DNA of 64,000 nucleotides from Cytophagales bacterium (GTDB taxonomy: Bacteria > Bacteroidota > Bacteroidia > Cytophagales > Cyclobacteriaceae): contig DMST01000446.1 of the NCBI GenBank assembly GCA_003454975.1, forward strand, positions 16,816 through 80,815. Direction: 5' to 3'. Shown piece after piece: positions 51,501 to 59,841 of the stretch. A program made the translations under genes and the position numbers. A model generated the notes under the pieces. That model saw only the letters and a program-made list of their open reading frames with translations, had not been told where the DNA came from and did not search any database. Within the stretch, counting starts at the first letter, position 1, and every line of letters begins with the position of its first letter.

Positions 51501-51877
51501 AAGCCGGTGCTAACTCAGGTGGTGTATTGGTAGAAGGTGTAGATGCAAACGGTGATGCTGTTTCCTATTACACTGAGGCTCAAACTTACTATTCTGGTTT
51601 GTTCGGTCGTAACGAAAACTGGTTGTACGACGCTACTTACATCAAACTGCGTGAGGTACGTTTCGGATACACTCTGCCTACTTCATTGGTAAACCGTGTA
51701 GGTTTCACCTCAATCAACGTAGCTGCAGTAGGTAAAAACCTATGGTTGATCCACACCAACGTAGACGGAATCGATCCTTCAGAGATCGGTGAAGGAGCTG
51801 GTGGCTTCAACGTGGCTGAAGGTGGCGTATTGCCTGGTGTTCGTTCACTCGGATTCAACATCAAGCTCGGATTCTAA
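48563..51877 (+). CDS. SusC/RagA-family TonB-linked outer-membrane transporter
   Basis: The 1104-residue product imports oligomers together with its SusD partner, using TonB energy. It has a signal peptide (MKRFYLLTVGLCLLVGSAFA), a carboxypeptidase-D regulatory-like beta domain (about 22-95: VSGKVTSEDDGLGLPGVTVR), the plug with the SusC signature LSEVVVTALG and the TonB-type block GAANGVILVTTKKG region, and a 22-stranded barrel ending in aromatic GF. No STN domain for anti-sigma signalling is seen. Codon use is markedly biased to a few preferred codons, unlike neighbours, which suggests high expression. The substrate is unknown. Confidence 0.95.
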   Translation: MKRFYLLTVGLCLLVGSAFAQLRTVSGKVTSEDDGLGLPGVTVRDKDTDKGVSTDLDGNFRIEVSENATLIFSFVGYISQEVQVGARSVIDITLAPDVQQLSEVVVTALGISREESSLGYAVQEVSGDKVNMVGETNAVGALTGKVAGVQVIGSSGANLGGSAKVRLRGLTSLGESSPLWVVDGTPISNGSFSPGGRTHYSGGRDYGNLAGDINPNDIESITVLKGPSAAALYGQRGANGVILVTTKKGTNRQGIGVTINSNTTFERVYVLPEYQNEYGGGYTQEFGTFTYNPATHPAEWAALDGQPMPNYAADESWGPALDGTNVIHWDSWFPGHDDYLTTRPWSANPNNVRDFFNTGVTLNNNVALAGGTENMNARLSIGSLNQTGVLPNSRLDRMNASLNVDGKLSEKLTLSAQMMYTNTKGFGRPALGYGTGPVSSFNQWFQRQIDIDRLANYQNPDGTQRFWNIRGGDIAAGNVPGRALYWDNPYWDLFQNTSEDERDRFLGNIGLTYQITEDLTISGFARRDGYTQRIEERIASGGLNLADYSYRLVQGQENNWEFLAQYNKELGDIDIAATAGGNIRQNRYTSSFQSTTGGLSVAGFYDIDASVDRPTADDTYRSEKEVRSLYGSASVGFRNLIYLDFTGRGDWSSSLPVDNNFYFYPSVSTSFVFSELFDSPILSFGKIRASAAQLGSDIGPYNIYQTYGVGAPYGGFATLSVPNTLPNQTLTPQTSTNLEAGLNMNFINNRVRFDLAVYRNTVENQILTLTVPGSSGYSAALVNAGSIQSQGIELALSGTPIQGEFNWDIDFNIARNRSTVLELAEGLDNRQLQLALSDGWGGLRLNARVGEEWGQLTGGGFATFQATDDDGNEIDHPNNGMRVVSGGGTYAYEANKDLGSILPDFTGGLRNTFSYKNFDLSAFIDYQIGGQFFSITKMFNAYSGLGAETVGNNALGNPLRDPLTDASGNPTGGNTILASEAGANSGGVLVEGVDANGDAVSYYTEAQTYYSGLFGRNENWLYDATYIKLREVRFGYTLPTSLVNRVGFTSINVAAVGKNLWLIHTNVDGIDPSEIGEGAGGFNVAEGGVLPGVRSLGFNIKLGF

Positions 51878-51898
51878 TTGCTTAACGAAAGAACAGTC

Positions 51899-53401
51899 AT
51901 GAAACTTAATAAACTTGCATATACCCTGATCGCGGGGGGAGCATTGATGTTCTCTTCATGCGGCGAATTTGGGGACATGAACGTAGATCCTAACCAGCCT
52001 TCTTCGGCTCCCACATCTACGTTGTTGACTTCTGCACAAGCCAGTATTTCAGGATTGGTAGGTGCTACCTTACCCACTCTATATGTGCAGTATCTATCAG
52101 AGACTCAGTATACTGAGGACTCTCGGTACGGTACTAGCCAGTTCGACTTCAACGGCTGGTATACTGGTCCATTGATCAACCTGGAAGAGATCATTCGTCT
52201 TAACACTGACGAAGCTACTGCTGACCTTGCTTCTGCAGATGGTTCAAATGCGAACCAAATTGCTGTGGCTCGCATCATGAAGGCGTACTACTTCCAAATG
52301 ATGACTGACCGTTGGGGATCACTCCCTTACTCTGATGCACTGCAGGGTGCTGAGAACTTCTCACCTTCTTATGATACACAGGCTGATATCTACGCTGCCG
52401 TTATCAATGAATTGAAAGAAGCTGCTGCTCAAATAGATGGTGGCTCTGGTGTAAATGGTGACATTGTTTTTGGCGGAAACATGGCTTCTTGGGCTGCGTT
52501 CGCTAACACCATTCGCGCTACCATGGCGTTGCGTATGTCAGATGTAAACGCATCTACTGCTCAGTCTGAGTTTGAAGATGCTGTGGCAGACGGTCTCATT
52601 TCTAGTGATGTGACTTTCAACCACTTGGCTGACGCGAACTACCAAAACCCTTGGTTTGCTCGTTTTATCACCCGTACAGACTATGCTGTATCCGAGACTT
52701 TGATTGATGAGTTGATTTCACTGAATGATCCTCGTCTGCCTGCTTTTGCTGATCCTGCCTTGATTTCTGTTACCGATTTCAACTTGACTACCGCAAATTA
52801 TGTAGGTATGCCATACGGTATCCAGAATGCTGGTGATATCGAGAATGCATCTGTTTCTTTCATTACTTCTGATCAGATTTATACCCAAAGTGCTGCTCAG
52901 TCTATCATTTCCATGGCTCAGGTGAACTTCATGTTGGCTGAAGCTGCTGTGAAGGGTTGGGCTGCTGGTGGTACCGCTCAGTCTTTCTATGAGGCAGGTA
53001 TCCAAGCTTCATTGGCTCAGTGGGGTGTATTGGACATCGGAAGTTATGTTTACGGTCCTAATTCTCCTGTTGAAGGAGCCACAATGGCTGTATTGGATTA
53101 TTCAGATTACATCGCACAGGCTGGCGTTGCTTACGACGCAGCAAACGCAATGGATCAGATTGCTACCCAAAAGTGGTTGGCTCTGTACCTGAATGGATAC
53201 GAGGCTTGGGCTGAGTGGCGTCGTATGGATGCCCCTACATTGAGCCCTGCTCCTGACTTTGCGAACAATAGCGGTGAGATTCCCGTTCGTCACGGTTATC
53301 CTACTTCTGAGTCTGACTTGAACAGCGACAATTATGAGGCTGCTGTTTCGGCCCAAGGTGCTGATGGTCTTGATACTCGTTTATGGTGGGATGTGAACTA
53401 A
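51899..53401 (+). CDS. SusD/RagB-family surface lipoprotein
   Basis: The 500-residue product has a lipoprotein signal (lipobox MFSSC, about residues 14-18 from the ATG at 51899), so it is displayed at the outer surface over the SusC barrel. The family pattern includes MADVNVDPNQPSS-like start (GDMNVDPNQPSSAP), FNFVLAEAAVKG-like helical repeats (VNFMLAEAAVKGW), and a C-terminal GYEAWAEWRRMDAPTL, typical of the SusD-like subgroup that pairs with RagA-type transporters. It starts 21 bases after susC and ends at a strong terminator. No glycoside hydrolase or peptidase follows, so the locus is an orphan pair. Confidence 0.94.
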   Translation: MKLNKLAYTLIAGGALMFSSCGEFGDMNVDPNQPSSAPTSTLLTSAQASISGLVGATLPTLYVQYLSETQYTEDSRYGTSQFDFNGWYTGPLINLEEIIRLNTDEATADLASADGSNANQIAVARIMKAYYFQMMTDRWGSLPYSDALQGAENFSPSYDTQADIYAAVINELKEAAAQIDGGSGVNGDIVFGGNMASWAAFANTIRATMALRMSDVNASTAQSEFEDAVADGLISSDVTFNHLADANYQNPWFARFITRTDYAVSETLIDELISLNDPRLPAFADPALISVTDFNLTTANYVGMPYGIQNAGDIENASVSFITSDQIYTQSAAQSIISMAQVNFMLAEAAVKGWAAGGTAQSFYEAGIQASLAQWGVLDIGSYVYGPNSPVEGATMAVLDYSDYIAQAGVAYDAANAMDQIATQKWLALYLNGYEAWAEWRRMDAPTLSPAPDFANNSGEIPVRHGYPTSESDLNSDNYEAAVSAQGADGLDTRLWWDVN

Positions 53402-53423
53402 GGTTCACTCCTTTTGAAATAAG

Positions 53424-53454
53424 AAAGGCTGGTCATTCGACCAGCCTTTTTTTT
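53424..53454 (+). terminator. Terminator of susCD
   Basis: AAAGGCTGGTC, loop ATTC, GACCAGCCTTT is an 11-pair stem followed by more T. Confidence 0.92.
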
Positions 53455-54409
53455 ATTCCTTTAGTAGATGTTCCTGCACGTATCTTCGAACCCCTTCTTC
53501 AAGACCAATAAACCCTTTGTCGTAACCTATGCTTCTTAGCTTATCCATCTTAGCTTCAGTGAAATACTGATATTTATCCCGAATGTCCAGCGGGGTATCA
53601 ATAAAGGAGATGTTAGAGGGCTGATCTAGTGCTTCGAAAACTGCATTCGTTAAGTCTAAAAATGATCGGGCCTTACCGGTTCCTGCATTATAAATTCCTG
53701 AGTCTTTCCGGTGGTGCATCAAGAAAATGCAAATAAAGCAAATGTCCTCTACTGAGATAAAATCTCGTAGCTGCTTGCCATCTTCAAAATCTGGATTGTG
53801 GGAACGAAAGAGTTTCATTCCACCCGTTTTTTTAATCTGATGGTAGGCGTGATATACCACTGAAGCCATTCTACCCTTATGCTCTTCATGTGGGCCATAG
53901 ACATTAAAGAATTTCAGCCCTGCCCAGAAGAAAGGTTGTTGGCGTTGTTCAAGAGCCCATACATCCAATTCCTGCTTGCTATCCCCATAAGGGTTAAGTG
54001 GCCTTAGTTCCTCAATTAAGTCCTCATCATCTGAGAATCCATGCTCGCCCATTCCGTAAGTGGCAGCGGAAGAAGCATAGACTAGAGGGATTTGAAATTT
54101 CGAACAAGCAGTCCATACATCCTTAGTGTACTGGGTATTGAGTTTGTTCATCAAGTCACGATCAAATTCGGCAGTATCCGTTCTGGCGCCCAGATGGAAA
54201 ATGAACTCAACCTCTTTCTCATTTGCCTTCAGCCAGGGAAGAAACTCATCTCGGTTTACTTTTTCCCAAAGTGGGATATTCTCTAGGTGTTTATTTTTAA
54301 TTGGATTCTCAAAATGATCTACCCCGATAAGCGCATGGTAGCCTTCGTTGTAAAGTGTCTTCAAAAGATTACTACCGATAAATCCGGCGGCTCCTGTAAC
54401 TACAATCAT
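53453..54409 (-). CDS. hldD: ADP-glyceromanno-heptose 6-epimerase
   Basis: The 318-residue extended SDR starts MIVVTGAAGFIGSNLLK and has the catalytic Tyr and Lys in NPYGDSKQELD. ARTDTAEFDRDLMNKLN and VYGPHEEHKGRMASVVY match the heptose epimerase rather than UDP-glucose epimerase. It turns ADP-D-glycero-manno-heptose into the L-form for the inner core of LPS. The start at 54409 is chosen because the family begins at MIVVTG; a longer frame adds a poor extension. It converges on susD and overlaps its terminator. Confidence 0.9.
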   Translation of the reverse strand: MIVVTGAAGFIGSNLLKTLYNEGYHALIGVDHFENPIKNKHLENIPLWEKVNRDEFLPWLKANEKEVEFIFHLGARTDTAEFDRDLMNKLNTQYTKDVWTACSKFQIPLVYASSAATYGMGEHGFSDDEDLIEELRPLNPYGDSKQELDVWALEQRQQPFFWAGLKFFNVYGPHEEHKGRMASVVYHAYHQIKKTGGMKLFRSHNPDFEDGKQLRDFISVEDICFICIFLMHHRKDSGIYNAGTGKARSFLDLTNAVFEALDQPSNISFIDTPLDIRDKYQYFTEAKMDKLRSIGYDKGFIGLEEGVRRYVQEHLLKE

Positions 54410-54540
54410 GTGTTGAATGGGATTCTTCTTTACAAAAGAACGAATTCCCAATTAATCCTCCAGCATATAAACCCCTAGCTATGAAACATTCCGAATCCTT
54501 TGCTAATTTTGCACCCTGATTAAAAACATGGAGTCGTAAG

Positions 54541-54966
54541 ATGGTCTATATCAGCAGGGAAGAACATTTTAATGCTGCGCATAAATTGTACAATCCTAAG
54601 TGGAGTCGTGAGCAGAATGAAGAAGTGTTTGGACCATGTGCCAATGAAAACTGGCACGGGCACAACTTTGTGTTGATTACTACTGTGAAAGGGACACCAG
54701 ATCCTGAAACAGGTTTTGTTGTGGACCTCAAGCAACTTTCAAATACCGTGAAGAAAGAGGTCATCAATAAGGTAGATCATAAAAACCTGAACATGGATGT
54801 GCCCTTCATGGTAGGTAAAATGGCAAGCTGCGAAGTGCTGGTTATGGAGTTCTGGAAGATCCTGGAGCCCGCGGTTGCTAAAATCACAGATAGGGGCAAG
54901 CTCCATAGCCTCAAACTGTATGAGACTCCTCGCAATTTTGTGGAATACTTTGGCGAAGAAGCGTGA
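54541..54966 (+). CDS. queD: 6-carboxytetrahydropterin / 6-pyruvoyltetrahydropterin synthase family protein
   Basis: The 141-residue product has the zinc His triad: His14 (FNAAHKLY), His39 and His41 (WHGHNF). The catalytic Cys33 sits in GPCANENWHGHN, and the family's ETPRNFVEYF closes the fold. In bacteria it usually makes 6-carboxytetrahydropterin for queuosine; some members make 6-pyruvoyltetrahydropterin for biopterin. The family is 120-150 residues long. Its stop overlaps lpxB by 4 bases (GTGA), so the two are translationally coupled although unrelated in pathway. Confidence 0.9.
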   Translation: MVYISREEHFNAAHKLYNPKWSREQNEEVFGPCANENWHGHNFVLITTVKGTPDPETGFVVDLKQLSNTVKKEVINKVDHKNLNMDVPFMVGKMASCEVLVMEFWKILEPAVAKITDRGKLHSLKLYETPRNFVEYFGEEA

Positions 54967-56066
54967 AGTTCTTTCTGGTAGCAGGTGAGCGTTCAGGCGA
55001 CCTGCATGGCAGTCGCATTGTAGAAGAGCTCCGGAAGCAATTTCCCGGTGCATCTTTTCAAGGCTGGGGTGGAGACCGAATGGTTCAAGCAGGGGTTACT
55101 CTCAAGAAGCACTACCGCGATACCGCTACCATGGGCTTTCTGGAAGTTCTCAAGAAGCTTTCGTATTTCAAGGCGCTTATCCAGGAATGCAAAGATCACA
55201 TTGGTTCCTTTCAACCTGATGCCGTAGTTTTTATCGATTTTGGCGCCTTCAACCTTAGAGTGGCTCCTCAAGTTAAGGCCCTACAGATTCCTATCTTCTA
55301 CTTCATTACCCCAAAAGTTTGGGCTTGGAATAGAAAACGGGCCTACAAGCTTCAAAATCTCACTGATCATCGATTGGTGATACTGCCCTTTGAAGTGGAT
55401 TTTTTTCGTGAGCGTAACATTGAAGCCACCTACGTTGGCAATCCGCTCACAGAGAGAATCCATAATTTCTTACCCAATACAACTTTTCGTGAACAAAACT
55501 CTCTGGATGACCGCCCCATCATGGCCTTGCTCCCTGGGAGTAGAAAACAGGAAGTAAACCGGATTTTGCCTGTATTGCTTGAGATTATTGATTCTGAACC
55601 TGATTTCCAATGGGTGCTATCAGGTGTTCGTAACCTGCCAGAATCGTTATATCAGAAAGCTATAGATAAAAAAGTTCCTATCGTCTGGGAAGACTCATAC
55701 AACCTATTGGCACATGCCCATACCGCAATTGTGGCCTCAGGTACCGCCACTTTAGAAACAGCCTTATTCAACATCCCTCAAGTAGTGGTTTATAGAACCA
55801 GTGCCTTATCCGCTTGGGTAGTTCGGCTAGTAATTAAAATTCCGTTCGTGTCGTTACCCAATTTAATTGCTGGGCGAGAGGTAATTCCTGAGCAGTTGCA
55901 GGGAAACTGTACTTCCACCAAGGTGCTGGAGAAATTCTGGGTTTTACAACGAGAGGAAGGAAGGAAGCATCAGATGGATGGATATCAGGAAATTCAGGAC
56001 AAGCTAGGGAAAAAGGATACTCCTAGTGAAGTTGCTACTTACATCGCTACAACCTTAAAAGCATAA
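54963..56066 (+). CDS. lpxB: Lipid-A-disaccharide synthase
   Basis: The 367-residue product joins UDP-2,3-diacylglucosamine and lipid X to form the lipid A disaccharide (GT19). MKFFLVAGERSGDLHGSRIV opens the fold; VFIDFGAFNLRVAP, FYFITPKVWAWNRKRAY, ALLPGSRKQEV and VASGTATLETALFN are family hallmarks in order. The start is GTG, within the queD stop. Length is close to E. coli LpxB (382). It acts at the cytosolic side of the inner membrane. Confidence 0.94.
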   Translation: MKFFLVAGERSGDLHGSRIVEELRKQFPGASFQGWGGDRMVQAGVTLKKHYRDTATMGFLEVLKKLSYFKALIQECKDHIGSFQPDAVVFIDFGAFNLRVAPQVKALQIPIFYFITPKVWAWNRKRAYKLQNLTDHRLVILPFEVDFFRERNIEATYVGNPLTERIHNFLPNTTFREQNSLDDRPIMALLPGSRKQEVNRILPVLLEIIDSEPDFQWVLSGVRNLPESLYQKAIDKKVPIVWEDSYNLLAHAHTAIVASGTATLETALFNIPQVVVYRTSALSAWVVRLVIKIPFVSLPNLIAGREVIPEQLQGNCTSTKVLEKFWVLQREEGRKHQMDGYQEIQDKLGKKDTPSEVATYIATTLKA

Positions 56067-56091
56067 AAAAGCCCAAGGTCTACCCTGGGCT
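56065..56091 (-). terminator. Terminator of clpX
   Basis: On the minus strand AGCCCA, a ten-base loop, TGGGCT and six T. It also provides a weaker hairpin for lpxB. Confidence 0.75.
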
Positions 56092-56112
56092 AAAATTCTT
56101 TTGTGGCCACTA

Positions 56113-57345
56113 TTAGGCTACCTTTAGGTTTTTAAACTTCGATTTTTCGAATTTCTCCTCTGCGAAAGATTTTGTGATCACAAATTCACTTACCTCATCA
56201 GTGGAAGGTAATTCAAACATGGGGTCAGTCATAATAGCCTCACATATCGAGCGCAATCCTCGGGCCCCCAATTTAAATTCAATAGCCTTATCTACGATAT
56301 AGTCCAGAGCATCTTCATCGAACACCAAATCTATATCTTCCATCCCAAATAGCTTCTCGTATTGCTTCGTCAAAGCATTTTTGGGTTGTGTAAGAATCAG
56401 TTTTAAGGTTTCTCGATCCAGAGGATTTAGGTGAGTTAATACGGGCAGGCGGCCGATCAATTCTGGGATTAAGCCAAAGCCCTTCAGATCCATTGCGGTA
56501 ATGTACTTTAATAGATTCTCTTGGGTTGCTTGCTCACGACCATCACCATCCGAGCTAGCTGCAAAGCCGATAGGACGAGTATTCAAGCGTTTCGCAATGA
56601 CCCGAGCAATTCCATCAAAAGCCCCACCACATAAGAACAAAATGTTCTCCGTATTCACCGCAATCATTTTTTGGTCTGGGTGCTTTCGCCCACCTTGGGG
56701 AGGAACATTTACAGAGGTCCCTTCCAATAATTTAAGGAGTGCTTGTTGAACACCTTCTCCACTTACATCGCGAGTAATAGAGGGGTTGTCAGATTTGCGA
56801 GCAATCTTATCTATTTCATCAATATAGATAATGCCACGCTCTGCAGCTTCCACATCATAGTTGGCTGCTTGCAATAATCGAGTTAGGATGCTCTCAACAT
56901 CCTCCCCTACATAGCCGGCCTCCGTCAAAACCGTTGCATCTGCAATGCAAAAAGGCACCTGTAGGATTTTGGCTAGAGTACGGGCTAGGTAGGTTTTACC
57001 AGTGCCCGTTTCCCCTGCCATTATGATGTTGGACTTCTCTATAGTGACATCGTCTTCATGCTCATCCTGCATCAGGCGCTTGTAGTGATTGTACACTGCT
57101 ACAGAAATCACGCGTTTTGCCTCATTCTGTCCCACAACGTACTGATCCAAATACCCTTTCATATCAGCAGGCTTAATGAGATTAAATTTCGGAGCAGTAG
57201 TCTTCTGCTTCGTTTTTACCTCATCTTCCATTATCTGGTTAGCCTGCGAGATGCAATGATTGCAGATGTGAGCACTGATTCCAGAAATCATCAAATCGAC
57301 TTCCTTCTTGCTGCGTCCGCAGAATGAACACGTTACTTGTGCCAT
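56113..57345 (-). CDS. clpX: ATP-dependent Clp protease ATP-binding subunit ClpX
   Basis: The 410-residue product is the unfoldase partner of Clp[16 protein letters not shown] and HICNHC carry four Cys of the zinc-binding domain (1-40). The AAA+ module has Walker [12 protein letters not shown] and Walker [12 protein letters not shown], followed by [15 protein letters not shown] and FGARGLRS-type sensor 2 ([11 protein letters not shown]). The IGF-like loop that docks ClpP is IGF (about 265: RPIGFAASS). It lies 38 bases downstream of clpP on the same strand, forming the usual tig-clpP-clpX order. Confidence 0.97.
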   Translation of the reverse strand: MAQVTCSFCGRSKKEVDLMISGISAHICNHCISQANQIMEDEVKTKQKTTAPKFNLIKPADMKGYLDQYVVGQNEAKRVISVAVYNHYKRLMQDEHEDDVTIEKSNIIMAGETGTGKTYLARTLAKILQVPFCIADATVLTEAGYVGEDVESILTRLLQAANYDVEAAERGIIYIDEIDKIARKSDNPSITRDVSGEGVQQALLKLLEGTSVNVPPQGGRKHPDQKMIAVNTENILFLCGGAFDGIARVIAKRLNTRPIGFAASSDGDGREQATQENLLKYITAMDLKGFGLIPELIGRLPVLTHLNPLDRETLKLILTQPKNALTKQYEKLFGMEDIDLVFDEDALDYIVDKAIEFKLGARGLRSICEAIMTDPMFELPSTDEVSEFVITKSFAEEKFEKSKFKNLKVA

Positions 57346-57383
57346 AGTTGGTCCTTTTGTCGCCTAACGACGATGTATCGAGC

Positions 57384-58052
57384 TTATTTTCTTACTAAGA
57401 CTTCATCAATCAGGCCATATTCCTTCGCTTCGGTAGCCTTCATCCAAAAGTCACGATCAGAATCCTTCTCTATTGTTTCATAGGTCTGACCTGTATGTTG
57501 TGCCAGGATCTCATAAAGTTCTTGACGCAATGACATAATCAGCTTGTAGCTAATTTCCATGTCAGAGGATTGACCCTGCATTCCGCCAGAAGGTTGATGA
57601 ATCATGATCCGGGAGTGTTTCAAAGCAGAACGCTTACCTGCTGCCCCTCCGGCTAAGAGTACCGCACCCATAGATGCAGCCATGCCAGTACAAATGGTAT
57701 TTACATCTGGGCCTATATACTGCATAGTGTCGTACATACCTAGACCCGCAGTGACTGACCCGCCGGGACTATTTACGTACATGAGTACATCCTTCTTGGC
57801 ATCTACGGATTCCAGGAATAACAGTTGGGCAATTACGATGTTTGCAATGTTATCATCGACGCCCATTCCTAAGAAAATAATCCGGTCCATAATCAAACGT
57901 GAAAACACATCGATTTCTGCAAACCGGGTTGGGCGCTCCTCAATTACCGAGCGCGTCATATTTTCAAAGGTCTGGAAATAGTCATCCATGGTCGTGGTAG
58001 GAATACCCTGACCTTTGACTGCGAATTTCTTGAACTCGTCTTTGTTAATCAT
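57384..58052 (-). CDS. clpP: ATP-dependent Clp protease proteolytic subunit
   Basis: The 222-residue serine peptidase has Ser127 in [15 protein letters not shown], His152 in MIHQPSGG and the Asp at about 205. The core starts near [13 protein letters not shown]. The ATG at 58052 is chosen; a longer frame from 58106 has a hydrophobic lead that overlaps the tig terminator. ClpP forms the tetradecameric chamber; ClpX supplies substrates. It lies between the tig terminator and clpX, so clpP-clpX may be one transcript. Confidence 0.96.
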   Translation of the reverse strand: MINKDEFKKFAVKGQGIPTTTMDDYFQTFENMTRSVIEERPTRFAEIDVFSRLIMDRIIFLGMGVDDNIANIVIAQLLFLESVDAKKDVLMYVNSPGGSVTAGLGMYDTMQYIGPDVNTICTGMAASMGAVLLAGGAAGKRSALKHSRIMIHQPSGGMQGQSSDMEISYKLIMSLRQELYEILAQHTGQTYETIEKDSDRDFWMKATEAKEYGLIDEVLVRK

Positions 58053-58083
58053 ACTTGGGCTAACCAATTTTTGACAATCTACG

Positions 58084-58123
58084 AAAAATAAAAGCCCTAT
58101 CCCCACCGATTTGGGAATAGGAC
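58084..58123 (-). terminator. Terminator of tig
   Basis: On the minus strand CCTATTCCC, an eight-base loop, GGGGATAGG (one wobble), then GCTTTTATTTTT. It separates tig from clpP, which should therefore have its own promoter nearby. Confidence 0.75.
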
Positions 58124-58147
58124 TTTCATAACTCTTTTCCGTGAAAG

Positions 58148-59491
58148 TTAGTTCTCTACGGCTTCCCTGAACTTATCTACACTTACCTTCTTAGCCTTCG
58201 TTTTTACCTGTTCCATTACCATATCCATGATGCGTTGACTACGTACGTCGTTGAAAACGCGCATGTAGTTATCTCCATTCTCCCCTTGTAGGTAGTTGTT
58301 AGCAAAAGACTCTAAATTTTCCTCTAGCTGTGGCATGGCAGAGAGACCTTGACCACCAAACTGGGCGCGAATGAGGTTTTTGGTATACTCCATTACGTCC
58401 TCATGTTCCACCTTGATCTCGTTCGTTTTAGCTAGTTGTGAGGTGATCAGGTTCCACTTTAAGTCTTTCAGATAAAGATCGAATTCCTTATCCAGTTGCT
58501 CTTCAGTGATCTCCTGCTCGTTGGTGGTCATGATCCAGCGTTTCAAAAATGCCTCTGGCAACTCAATAGTAACATGGTCAACCACAGCATCCCTTACCTC
58601 TCTGCGAAGAAAGTCCTGAGCTTGCTGGGTGTATTGCCCCCCCATCTGTTCTTTCACTTTCTCGATAAATTCCTCTTCAGAAGTAACGGTGCCTTCGCCC
58701 ATCATTTTATCGAAGAATTCTTGATTCATTTCGGCTGGGGTAGAGCGATTCACATTTTTAACCGTGAACACGTATTCTCCAGAAATCCCCTCTACTTCTT
58801 TTTCCGTTCTGCCCAGAAACTGAGCTAACTCAGGTGCTTTAGGAAATGCCTTTTCTATAGTGAAGGTAATTGCATCTTCAGACTTAGCACCGATGAATTT
58901 CTTCTGCTCACGCTTAGGCAGTTTGTCAATATCGATCAATCCAGTTTCATTGAATTCACTGTCGGCAGGATTGGAAAGTGTGCCGTACAGGGAATCCCCC
59001 TCCTCGGAGGTCTCTGGATTAGACGACTCTCCGTTTTGCTTGCGCAAATCAAGGACAAATTCATCCACTTCCTTATCCTTCATCTCCACTTCATAAGAGG
59101 TCACACCAGATACCTTACTGAGGTTTACCTCAAAATCAGAATACAACCCCACGTCGTAAACGAATTCATATTCTGTATTCTCTTCCCAAGTAATGTTCTT
59201 GATAGACTCCTCATTGGGCAATGGTTCACCTACAATGTTTAGGTCCTCATCACGTATGTAGTCATTTAGGCTACTGGAAAGTACACGGTTGATCTCTTCC
59301 ACCAAGATGGACTTACCGTACATCTTTTTGATTACCGAAGCAGGAACTTTTCCAGGACGGAATCCTTTTAGGTTCGCCTTTTTTCGATAATCCGTTACCT
59401 TTTCGTCTACTGCCGGTTGATAATCACTAGGCAGCACTTTAACTTTAATTTTACCCTCGGTGGTAGTCGGTTTGTCTATCGTGATATCCAA
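58148..59491 (-). CDS. tig: Trigger factor chaperone
   Basis: The 447-residue product binds nascent chains at the ribosomal exit. The ribosome-binding loop is present ([20 protein letters not shown], the GFRxGxxP signature, about residues 38-57). The middle domain resembles FKBP isomerases but lacks clear catalytic residues ([16 protein letters not shown]). The C-terminal helical arms (about 270-440) are rich in charged coils. The start codon is TTG (MDITID by inference). Order tig-clpP-clpX is conserved in many bacteria. A 58-base hairpin lies just upstream. Confidence 0.94.
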   Translation of the reverse strand: MDITIDKPTTTEGKIKVKVLPSDYQPAVDEKVTDYRKKANLKGFRPGKVPASVIKKMYGKSILVEEINRVLSSSLNDYIRDEDLNIVGEPLPNEESIKNITWEENTEYEFVYDVGLYSDFEVNLSKVSGVTSYEVEMKDKEVDEFVLDLRKQNGESSNPETSEEGDSLYGTLSNPADSEFNETGLIDIDKLPKREQKKFIGAKSEDAITFTIEKAFPKAPELAQFLGRTEKEVEGISGEYVFTVKNVNRSTPAEMNQEFFDKMMGEGTVTSEEEFIEKVKEQMGGQYTQQAQDFLRREVRDAVVDHVTIELPEAFLKRWIMTTNEQEITEEQLDKEFDLYLKDLKWNLITSQLAKTNEIKVEHEDVMEYTKNLIRAQFGGQGLSAMPQLEENLESFANNYLQGENGDNYMRVFNDVRSQRIMDMVMEQVKTKAKKVSVDKFREAVEN

Positions 59492-59522
59492 AGGTCCTGG
59501 GATTTAAGAAGTGGTACATACC

Positions 59523-59580
59523 AAAAACCCTCGATCAGGTAACAGACTCCAGTAGAGAACTGTTAATGATCAAGGGTTTT
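59523..59580 (-). terminator. Long hairpin between tRNA-Leu and tig
   Basis: On the minus strand AAAACCCTTGATCA pairs with TGATCGAGGGTTTT (one wobble), an inner AACAG pairs with CTGTT, and TTTTTGG follows. It can terminate the tRNA-Leu transcript, or act as a leader structure for tig, whose start codon is 32 bases downstream. Confidence 0.75.
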
Positions 59581-59589
59581 AGCTAAAAG

Positions 59590-59671
59590 TGCGGATGGAG
59601 GGACTCGAACCCCCATGCCTCGCGGCGCTAGATCCTAAGTCTAGTGCGTCTACCAATTTCGCCACATCCGC
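59590..59671 (-). tRNA. tRNA-Leu (anticodon TAG)
   Basis: An 82-base class II cloverleaf on the minus strand: acceptor GCGGATG/CATCCGC, D-arm with TGGCGAAATTGGTAGACGCA, anticodon stem CTAGA/TCTAG with loop CTTAGGA, a short variable arm, and T-arm GGGGGTTCGAGTCCC. The variable arm length and anticodon support Leu. CCA is not encoded. Confidence 0.95.
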
Positions 59672-59755
59672 AGTAAAACTTTGGTAATCAATTGATTAAC
59701 CATAATCCAGATCTTTTTTTAGAAGGCGTTTCCTTCTTCTGAAGATTTGGAAGTG

Positions 59756-59763
59756 CAAAGATA
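59756..59763 (-). promoter_or_regulatory. -7 box of tRNA-Leu
   Basis: TATCTTTG on the minus strand matches TAnnTTTG and lies 84 bases before the tRNA. A -33 TTTG was not clear. Confidence 0.45.
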
Positions 59764-59841
59764 GTTATTTGATTTAAATACGCCACGATTTTTTGCAACA
59801 AAAAGATGCATATTATTGGGTTTTAAAGTGAAGATCAGTTC

